Assembly: GCA_023430245.1 (NCBI GenBank)
Contig: JAEZBA010000085.1
Coordinates: 1 to 5,441 of the forward strand
DNA length: 5,441 nucleotides
DNA from: Pseudomonadota bacterium
Lineage (GTDB): Bacteria > Pseudomonadota > Alphaproteobacteria > Rhizobiales > Xanthobacteraceae
Direction of reading: 5' to 3'
Positions 1-4,719 of this stretch are shown piece by piece. The first letter of the stretch is position 1. Every line of letters begins with the position of its first letter. A program made the translations under genes and the position numbers. A model generated the notes under the pieces. It did no database searches. It saw only the letters and a program-made list of their open reading frames with translations, and was not told the origin of the DNA.

Positions 1-23
1 GAACGGACTTGCAAGACATTGAA

Positions 24-47
24 TCCGGAGCGGAAATCCGCCCCGGA
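24..47 (-). terminator. Terminator-like hairpin after the NMT1-type gene
   Basis: An imperfect inverted repeat lies 12 bases past the stop codon of the minus-strand gene. TCCGG (24-28) pairs with CCGGA (43-47) and GCGG (30-33) pairs with CCGC (38-41), with one mismatch (29 against 42) and a 4-base loop at 34-37. No clean T-run follows on the minus strand, so it is not a textbook intrinsic terminator. It may stop transcription weakly or protect the 3' end of the mRNA. Confidence 0.45.
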
Positions 48-58
48 CCGAGGTTCAA

Positions 59-1102
59 TCAGTTCGGCTTCGGCGCGAACATGCGCTCGGACTTGGCCGG
101 CAGGAAGGAGCGGTTGAATACCTCCGACGCCTTCGGCTTCGCCTTCAGGTCATAAGCTTCCGCAATCACGTCAATCGACCGCGTGAGCTTGTCGTCGGTG
201 AGATCTCCGAAGCCGAGCTCGGTGAACTCCGCACCATTCATCAGGTTGCCGAGCGCATAGGCGATGCGCTTCTTCTCGACATCCTGATTGATCAGCGGCT
301 CGATCTTGGCCAGCGTCTTCACGCCCATGTCCGGATCGGCGATCACGTCCTTGATCGCCTTGTTGATCGCGCGCACGAGGCCGGCGACCGCCTTCGGATT
401 TTCCTTCAGCAATTTCTGCGAGACCATGATGCCGTTCGAATACAGATCGAGGCCGTGGTCGCCGTAGTTGAACCAGAGATAGTCCTTGTCGGGATTCTGC
501 TTCTGCTGCATCAGGTTCATGTAGCTCGTGACATTGAAGACGAGCGAGCCCTGCACCTGATCCTGGATCAGCATCTGCTCCTGCAGGTTCGGCGCCATGT
601 TCAGAATTTCGATCTTGGAAATATCAAGTTTGTTGGCCTTGGCCAGGCTCGGCAGCAGCCGCAAGGTGGCGCTACCGGCCGGTCCGCCGAGCTTTTTGCC
701 CTCGATGTCCTTGATCGTCTTGATCGGACCGCTCGCCTTGGTGACCAGCACGAAAGGCGGCCGGTTATAGATCTGGTAGACCATCACCGGCGCCTCGCCC
801 GGCTTCGATGCGGCAACCTGGATGATGGCATTGATGTCGCCGAACCCCGCATCATAGGCGCCCGATACGATGCGGCTCACCGTCGCGGCAGACCCTTCGC
901 CCTGGTCGATCTTGACGTCGAGCCCTTCGTCTTTGAAGTAGCCCTTCTCTTGCGCGACGTAATACCAGGCGTGAATGCCCTGATGCTTGAAGTCGAGCGT
1001 GAAGCGGATCGGAGTCAGCGACTGCGCGAGCGCCGGCATCGCCGTCATGACCGCAAGCGCACCGGCAAGAACCGCGCGGCGCGCAATCTTATGGGTGATC
1101 AT
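59..1102 (-). CDS. ABC transporter substrate-binding protein, NMT1/THI5-like (SsuA/TauA/ThiY class)
   Basis: This is a periplasmic ligand-binding protein of 347 residues, the usual length for the family. Residues 1-26 form a Sec signal peptide: basic start (K5, R8, R9), hydrophobic core 10-25, and likely cleavage after ALA at 24-26. The mature protein opens with the family hallmark at 37-71: DFKHQGIHAWYYVA, then EKGYFKDEGLDV, then a GEGS turn that usually lines the ligand site. AGFGDINAI (85-93) and DIEGKKLGGPAGSAT (132-146) match the domain-2 entry of NMT1-type proteins. The start is supported by AGGGAG (complement of 1109-1114) six bases upstream of ATG. Family members bind sulfonates, taurine, nitrate, thiamine pyrimidine precursors, riboflavin or aromatic acids; the sequence does not tell me which. 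No permease or ATPase gene adjoins it here, though one could lie beyond position 1, which is downstream of this gene. Confidence 0.92.
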   Translation of the reverse strand: MITHKIARRAVLAGALAVMTAMPALAQSLTPIRFTLDFKHQGIHAWYYVAQEKGYFKDEGLDVKIDQGEGSAATVSRIVSGAYDAGFGDINAIIQVAASKPGEAPVMVYQIYNRPPFVLVTKASGPIKTIKDIEGKKLGGPAGSATLRLLPSLAKANKLDISKIEILNMAPNLQEQMLIQDQVQGSLVFNVTSYMNLMQQKQNPDKDYLWFNYGDHGLDLYSNGIMVSQKLLKENPKAVAGLVRAINKAIKDVIADPDMGVKTLAKIEPLINQDVEKKRIAYALGNLMNGAEFTELGFGDLTDDKLTRSIDVIAEAYDLKAKPKASEVFNRSFLPAKSERMFAPKPN

Positions 1103-1263
1103 CGAAAACTCCCTGCGCCAGCTCAGTGCGCGGAAATACGCCAGAGCCGCGACATCGCGTTGAACGTAAGGGTGAAGTCAGCAATCCGCGTGCCATCACC
1201 GATAAAGGCAACGCTAGGGCCGTTCACTGCCCCGATCTGCCGCCGATTTCTTTCCGCCACGAT

Positions 1264-1296
1264 GCCGAAACGACAGCGCTTAATCTTTCGGCGAAA
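1264..1296. repeat. Inverted repeat cluster GCCGAAA / TTTCGGCGAAA
   Basis: GCCGAAA at 1264-1270 is the exact reverse complement of TTTCGGC at 1286-1292, with a 15-base gap. The second arm is itself part of an odd palindrome, TTTCG-G-CGAAA (1286-1296). Three CGAAA-type half-sites within 33 bases in the middle of a divergent promoter region could be a regulator binding site. Seven-base arms can also occur by chance, so this is only a candidate. Confidence 0.25.
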
Positions 1297-1423
1297 CCGC
1301 TGCGGCGATGGCGGCCTGGGCTGGCGTGCCCGCGGGCTTTGCCTTCGCAGCGGGCGCAAACCAACACCCGCAGCCCATTATTTAATCGCGTCCGGTGGCA
1401 CTCGCAGATCCGGCGATCGGGCG

Positions 1424-1429
1424 TATAAT
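1424..1429 (+). promoter_or_regulatory. Putative -10 box of the VOC gene
   Basis: An exact TATAAT hexamer stands out from GC-rich surroundings 26 bases before the VOC start codon. It would put transcription start near 1436 and leave a short leader of about 20 bases that still contains the ribosome site GGAGA (1445-1449). There is no recognisable -35 hexamer 16-18 bases upstream (around 1400-1407) and no TG extension, so the promoter may depend on an activator, or the match may be partly fortuitous. Confidence 0.5.
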
Positions 1430-1455
1430 AGCCTGCTCAGAATTGGAGACTACAG

Positions 1456-1971
1456 ATGGCCCAGCTTCCGCTCGCGACCGTTCACGGCCTTTTCCATCTT
1501 GCGATCAAGACCGCCGACCTTGGCGCCACCGTTCATTTCTGGACCAAGGTCATCGGCCTGCGCGAGATGCACCGGCCGGATTTCGGTTATCCGGGCGCCT
1601 GGCTGGCCTGTCCGCAGCCCGGCGGACTGGGCATCATTCACATCTATGCCGGCGGCCCGGCGCTCGGCCCGGAAGGCAAGGCGCCCTACGGCACCGCCGC
1701 CATCGACCACGTCTCGCTGTCATGCTCGGGTTATCGCTCGTATATCGAGCGCTTCAAAAAGGCTGGCCTCGACTGGCGCGAGTTCGAAGTGCCGGGCACG
1801 ACGCTGTGGCAATTGTTCGTCTATGACCCGAGTGGCGTTCAACTCGAGCTGACCTTCGAAGGCGCCATCGAGGGCGACGAGGGGCCGGACCTTTCGCCCG
1901 GCCGCGTCTATGTGCCCGGCGCCAGCTTCTTCAAGCCGGCAACCTATCCGAAGCTGCTCGAGCCGGCGTGA
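1456..1971 (+). CDS. VOC-superfamily metalloenzyme (glyoxalase / extradiol dioxygenase fold)
   Basis: This protein of 171 residues has the two paired beta-alpha-beta-beta-beta modules of the vicinal oxygen chelate fold. Module 1 spans about 10-66 and module 2 about 82-135. Putative metal ligands sit at the canonical places: H14 (GLFHLAIKT), H62 (GIIHIY), H85 (AIDHVSLS) and E131 (VQLELTF). This parallels the four-ligand site of glyoxalase I, with His in place of one Glu, or a His/His/Glu dioxygenase-type set plus one more His. DPSGVQLEL at 124-132 is the typical end of module 2. A tail of about 36 residues follows the second module. The enzyme is cytoplasmic, with no signal peptide. GGAGA (1445-1449) lies six bases before ATG and supports the start. 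It converges with the MetE-like gene, leaving 22 bases between the stops. Candidate reactions are isomerisation, epimerisation, ring-cleavage dioxygenation or glutathione-thiol chemistry; the substrate is unknown. Confidence 0.88.
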   Translation: MAQLPLATVHGLFHLAIKTADLGATVHFWTKVIGLREMHRPDFGYPGAWLACPQPGGLGIIHIYAGGPALGPEGKAPYGTAAIDHVSLSCSGYRSYIERFKKAGLDWREFEVPGTTLWQLFVYDPSGVQLELTFEGAIEGDEGPDLSPGRVYVPGASFFKPATYPKLLEPA

Positions 1972-1985
1972 TCCCGCGGCGGCGA

Positions 1986-2009
1986 GGTGGCGGCTATTTC
2001 GCCGCCACC
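1986..2009. terminator. Hairpin between convergent genes (possible bidirectional terminator)
   Basis: GGTGGCGGC (1986-1994) and GCCGCCACC (2001-2009) form a perfect 9-bp inverted repeat around a 6-base loop TATTTC. It lies 14 bases past the VOC stop and overlaps the last codons and stop (1994-1996) of the opposing MetE-like gene. Neither side has a T-run, so a classical intrinsic terminator is not shown. Its place between two convergent stops makes a role in transcript ending or 3' end protection likely. Confidence 0.5.
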
Positions 2010-3175
2010 GTAAGCGAGTAACGGCCCTCGGCCGCCAGGCATTCCGCCTCCGGCAAGCCGAGTTCCTTGCGGACGATGTTGGTGCCGAGAACCATCGACA
2101 CCATTTTATACGCCGCGTGCCGCCGGCCCATGCCTTCCCGGCCCATGCCGCAATCGGACGAGATCACCAGCCGCTCGGCCGGAATATGTTTCAGCGCCTC
2201 GCGGATCAGTGCCGCGACCTCGTCCGGCCGCTCGATCTGCAAGGTGTGATGATCGATGACGCCGATCACCACCTTCTTGTCCTTGATGATCTCGCCGATC
2301 GCCTTGAGGTCTCCGGTCCCCGATGAGCAGGTCTCGAACGTCAGCGCATCCGCCTCGATCGAATTCAGCGCCTCGAGCGTCGGCTGATAGCTCTGCGGCT
2401 CCTTGAAGATACGCTGTTGCGAGGGATTGCCCCAGCAGGTGTGGCACCAGACCTCGGTCTTGTCGCGCAAGCCCTTGACCGTATTGTTGAAGACCTTGAC
2501 CAGATCGGCGACATCGAGCTTGCCGAACGCCTTGCCGCGCACCGGCACCATATGGATCTGCGGCTCTTCCATCTGCAGCACCGGACATCCGGCATCCGCG
2601 AGATCGTTCAGTTCCTCATTGATCGCGTCGCTGAGCGCCCAGGTGCGTTCGATCGGATCCTTGTAATAGCTGTCCTCGCATGAGGCCGCGAGCAGCTCGG
2701 GCAGAATCGTCCCGAACTTGACTGGCCGCGTGGTCATGCGCTGCGCCACTTTCCACATCGGCGCATATTGCAGATTGCCGCGACCGACCGGGCCGGTGAT
2801 CTTCGGGAATACGCGGGCCTCGAGGAAATCGTGGAGGATGTGACCGCGTGGATAGGCGACAGCGCCAACCTTGTAGACCGACGGGACCGCCTCCTTGGAG
2901 AACCCTTCCATGTGCGTCAGAGGATAGCTCTGCCAGCTCATGCCGCCGACCTGCTCGTCATAATGCGCATCGCCGTCGGTGACGATGTCGAGCCCGGCCG
3001 TTTCCTGCGCCCGCAGATAGCAGGAGACCGCGTCCTCGTATTGCTCGCGGTAACGCGAATTCACCATCGCTTCGAGGAACGGGGTCGAGCCCAGCGTTGC
3101 GGTGTACCAGGTTGGACGCGGCAGCGATCCGATAATCGATGTGGGCAGCATGACGCCGGCCGAGGCCTTGAACAT
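1994..3175 (-). CDS. Cobalamin-independent methionine synthase (MetE C-terminal domain) family protein
   Basis: This 393-residue protein is a stand-alone version of the catalytic C-terminal barrel of MetE. Full MetE has about 750 residues in two barrels; this one lacks the N-terminal barrel. The N-terminus shows the family signature TSIIGSLPRP (12-21). The zinc ligands are all present by pattern: H245 and C247 (WCHTCWGN), E281 (TFETCSS) and C342 (SSDCGMG), matching the His-x-Cys, Glu, Cys set of MetE. LQMEEPQIH (200-208) matches the strand that carries the acidic substrate-binding residues. Zinc activates a thiol for methyl or alkyl transfer. Short members act in methionine synthesis or salvage, or as thiol transferases in catabolism, so the acceptor and donor here are open. 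There is no signal peptide, so it is cytoplasmic. GGAGGA (complement of 3180-3185) precedes ATG by four bases. It is transcribed divergently from the LivK-type gene, which suggests shared control. Confidence 0.9.
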   Translation of the reverse strand: MFKASAGVMLPTSIIGSLPRPTWYTATLGSTPFLEAMVNSRYREQYEDAVSCYLRAQETAGLDIVTDGDAHYDEQVGGMSWQSYPLTHMEGFSKEAVPSVYKVGAVAYPRGHILHDFLEARVFPKITGPVGRGNLQYAPMWKVAQRMTTRPVKFGTILPELLAASCEDSYYKDPIERTWALSDAINEELNDLADAGCPVLQMEEPQIHMVPVRGKAFGKLDVADLVKVFNNTVKGLRDKTEVWCHTCWGNPSQQRIFKEPQSYQPTLEALNSIEADALTFETCSSGTGDLKAIGEIIKDKKVVIGVIDHHTLQIERPDEVAALIREALKHIPAERLVISSDCGMGREGMGRRHAAYKMVSMVLGTNIVRKELGLPEAECLAAEGRYSLTVAAK

Positions 3176-3290
3176 GAGTTCCTCCGTATCCGTCCGCCGT
3201 TGATCGCGGATCGGTGACGCGTGAATGCACGCAACATTTCCAATACGCCAGCAATTTTTCGGCGCCGGCAGTGGCGAGTGCTAACATCGC

Positions 3291-3304
3291 GGCAAACGAT
3301 TGCC
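3291..3304. promoter_or_regulatory. Candidate LacI/PurR-family operator
   Basis: GGCAAACGATTGCC is a near-perfect 14-bp palindrome: six of seven positions per arm are symmetric, and it centres on a CG step. LacI-family operators typically have this form, with a central CpG opened by a leucine of the repressor hinge helix; PurR sites centre on GCAAACGTTTGC. The site touches the likely -35 box (3300-3305) of the LivK-type gene, an arrangement that fits repression. A LacI-family gene lies downstream at 4720. Assigning that protein to this site is inference. Confidence 0.45.
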
Positions 3305-3328
3305 AAGTTTTGCCACCCGCGCTACGCT
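3300..3328 (+). promoter_or_regulatory. Putative sigma-70 promoter of the LivK-type gene
   Basis: TTGCCA (3300-3305) matches the -35 consensus at five of six bases. TACGCT (3323-3328) matches the -10 consensus at three of six, including the first T, the A and the last T. The spacer is exactly 17 bases. Transcription would start near 3335, leaving a leader of about 34 bases before the ATG at 3369. The -35 box overlaps the candidate operator. A second TTGCCA (3310-3315) has no -10 partner at 17 bases. Confidence 0.35.
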
Positions 3329-3357
3329 TCTTCCCAAGGCCGAACATAAGGCCAATC

Positions 3358-3364
3358 GGGAGGA
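3358..3364 (+). promoter_or_regulatory. Ribosome binding site that decides the LivK-type start
   Basis: GGGAGGA lies four bases before ATG at 3369. The open frame extends upstream to a TTG at 3300, but that codon lies inside the likely promoter, has no ribosome site, and would add 23 residues ahead of a proper signal peptide. The site therefore fixes the start at 3369. Confidence 0.8.
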
Positions 3365-3368
3365 CACA

Positions 3369-4634
3369 ATGATCACCAGCTCTAGCCGCCGGCTGGCGGC
3401 CCTTGCGTTGAGCGTATCGGCAGCCGTCACGCTCGCCCTTTTTTCACATGACGCCAATGCAGCCGATCCGCTGCGGATCGGGTTCAGCATCAGTTCGACC
3501 GGGCCGACATCGCCGGCCGGGAAACAGGTGCTGGCCGGCCTCGAAATCTGGCGCGCCGACGTGAACAAGCGGGGCGGCCTGCTCGGTCGGCCGGTCGAGT
3601 TCGTCTATTACGACGATCAAGGCAATCCGGCGAACGCACCTGGCATCTATGCCAAGCTGATGAGCGTCGACAAGGTCGACCTGCTAATCGGGCCGTACAG
3701 CACCAACGTGATCGCGGCGACCATGCCGGCGATCATTCAGGCCAACCGCACAACGATCGGGATTTTCGGCCTCGGCGCCAATAAGGAATTCAAATATCCG
3801 CGTTACTTCTCGATGAACTCGCAGGGGCCGGACACGGCGAATTACTCCAAATGCGTGTTCGATCTCGCCGCCGAGCAAAAGCCGAAGCCGACACGCGTGG
3901 CGCTGATCGGCGCCGATGTCGAGTATTCGCGCAACGCGCTCGATGGCGCGCGGGCGAATGCCAAGAAGCACGGCATGGAGATCGTGTTCGACCGCACCTA
4001 TCCGCCCTCGACCACAGAATTCACCTCGGTCGTCCGCGCCATGGCGGCCGCCAATCCGGACGTGGTGTTTGCCGCCACGCTGCCGATCGACACGGCGGGC
4101 ATTATTCGCACCGCGAACGAGATCCAGTTCAAGCCCAAGGTGATCGGCGGCGCGATGCTGGGCCTGCTGGTCACCGGCATCAAGCAGCAGCTTGGCCCGA
4201 TGATCAACGGCTATATCAGCAACGAATTCTACATCCCCGCCCCCAGCCTGCAATTCACCGGCACCAAGGAGATGATGGCGGAATATCAGAAGCGCGCGAA
4301 GGATCTCGGACTCGATCCGCTGGGCTATACCTATCCGCCCTACGCTTATGCCGCCGGGCAGATCCTGGAAAAGGCCGTCACCGAGACCAAATCGCTGAAC
4401 GATGACGTGCTGGCGAAATACCTCGCCGCCAACACCTTCGACACGGTGATCGGTCCGATCTCGTTCGGCCCGGACGGCGAATGGAAGGACCCGCGGATCA
4501 TCTGCATCCAGTTCAAGGGCGTGACCGGCAACGACATGAGCCAGTTCACCGACTGGTCACGTCAGGTCGTGGTCTATCCGCCGAAATACAAGGCAGGCGA
4601 CCTGATCTTCCCGTTCGCCGAGGCATCGAAATAA
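3369..4634 (+). CDS. ABC transporter substrate-binding protein, LivK type (branched-chain amino acid / HAAT class)
   Basis: This is a periplasmic ligand-binding protein of 421 residues from the ATG at 3369, of type I fold (Peripla_BP_6). The signal peptide covers residues 1-31: R7 and R8, hydrophobic core 9-25, then ANA (29-31) before the mature start ADPLRIGFS. Mature hallmarks follow in order: IGFSISSTGPTSPAGK (37-52) with the Ser/Thr-Gly ligand loop, RGGLLGRPVEFVYYDDQGNP (68-87), LLIGPYST (105-112), RVALIGADVEYSRNALDG (176-193), YPPYAYAAGQIL (322-333) and GPISFGPDGE (362-371). There are two cysteines, C162 and C379. Relatives in alphaproteobacteria bind branched-chain amino acids, amides, urea or aromatic acids; the ligand here is not deducible. 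No livH/M/G/F partner genes are present in the window. The gene is divergent from the MetE-like gene and 85 bases upstream of the LacI-type gene on the same strand. Confidence 0.93.
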   Translation: MITSSSRRLAALALSVSAAVTLALFSHDANAADPLRIGFSISSTGPTSPAGKQVLAGLEIWRADVNKRGGLLGRPVEFVYYDDQGNPANAPGIYAKLMSVDKVDLLIGPYSTNVIAATMPAIIQANRTTIGIFGLGANKEFKYPRYFSMNSQGPDTANYSKCVFDLAAEQKPKPTRVALIGADVEYSRNALDGARANAKKHGMEIVFDRTYPPSTTEFTSVVRAMAAANPDVVFAATLPIDTAGIIRTANEIQFKPKVIGGAMLGLLVTGIKQQLGPMINGYISNEFYIPAPSLQFTGTKEMMAEYQKRAKDLGLDPLGYTYPPYAYAAGQILEKAVTETKSLNDDVLAKYLAANTFDTVIGPISFGPDGEWKDPRIICIQFKGVTGNDMSQFTDWSRQVVVYPPKYKAGDLIFPFAEASK

Positions 4635-4667
4635 GGGCGATGACGAAACCTGGCTCGATAACGGCAC

Positions 4668-4699
4668 TGCAGTCCGGACGGTCCGCCGCCCGGACTGTA
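4668..4699. terminator. Strong hairpin between the LivK-type and LacI-type genes
   Basis: CAGTCCGG (4670-4677) and CCGGACTG (4690-4697) form a perfect 8-bp inverted repeat. In RNA it extends by a G-U pair (4669/4698) and a U-A pair (4668/4699), with a 12-base loop. It starts 33 bases after the LivK-type stop and ends 20 bases before the LacI-type start. No T-run follows, so it may be a weak terminator that reduces read-through into the regulator gene. The palindrome GTCCGGAC (4672-4679) inside it has a central CG and might instead be an autoregulatory operator. Confidence 0.4.
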
Positions 4700-4707
4700 A
4701 CGGCGAC

Positions 4708-4712
4708 AAGGA
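4708..4712 (+). promoter_or_regulatory. Ribosome binding site that decides the LacI-type GTG start
   Basis: AAGGA lies seven bases before GTG at 4720. The frame has no stop in the gap before it, but also no ATG, GTG or TTG between the LivK-type stop and 4720. Initiation at GTG puts the helix-turn-helix at the usual distance from the N-terminus. Confidence 0.6.
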
Positions 4713-4719
4713 CCTGCCG

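Larger units (their letters stand above)
1103..1455. other. Divergent intergenic region, apparently non-coding
   Basis: These 353 bases separate the starts of the NMT1-type gene (minus) and the VOC gene (plus). I recognise no protein family in any frame: the short open frames are rich in Arg and Pro, lack ribosome sites, and look like GC-rich chance frames. The stretch holds the minus-strand ribosome site (1109-1114), a CGAAA-type inverted repeat cluster (1264-1296), a 10-bp palindrome GCCCGCGGGC (1328-1337), an AT-rich patch (1377-1386), and the plus-strand -10 box. I see no convincing sigma-70 promoter for the minus-strand gene, though it presumably has one here. Confidence 0.6.

Noticed and set aside
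1123..1359. A 78-codon minus-strand frame ending 20 bases before the NMT1-type start, possibly a small upstream gene.
   Set aside because: It begins with TTG, its N-terminal half is almost all Arg, Pro, Ser and Gln, no clear ribosome site was seen, and I recognise no family.
455..1852. A 465-codon open frame on the plus strand.
   Set aside because: It runs antisense through the NMT1-type gene, across the intergenic region and out of frame through the VOC gene. Its product is low-complexity, Arg-rich and resembles no family. Long antisense open frames are common in GC-rich DNA.
3176..3240. A possible riboswitch or attenuator in the leader of the MetE-like gene, because short complementary pieces (TCCGC 3193-3197 with GCGGA 3206-3210, GCGTG 3219-3223 with CACGC 3228-3232) occur there.
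   Set aside because: Stems are only five base pairs, and I could match no part to a SAM or cobalamin riboswitch core. Such short repeats are expected by chance in GC-rich sequence.
3276..3284. GAGTGCTAA, identical to one arm of the CIRCE heat-shock element bound by HrcA.
   Set aside because: The partner arm nine bases upstream (3258-3266) matches only four of nine positions, so the inverted repeat that HrcA needs is absent. Neither flanking gene is a chaperone gene. A single 9-base match is most likely chance.
3300..3368. A TTG start that would lengthen the LivK-type protein by 23 residues.
   Set aside because: The extension covers the likely promoter and ribosome site and would bury a normal signal peptide. 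ATG at 3369 has a strong GGGAGGA site four bases upstream.
3684..4253. A 189-codon minus-strand frame inside the LivK-type gene.
   Set aside because: It is antisense to a clear gene, with Arg/His/Asp/Gly-rich shadow composition and no independent signal for translation.
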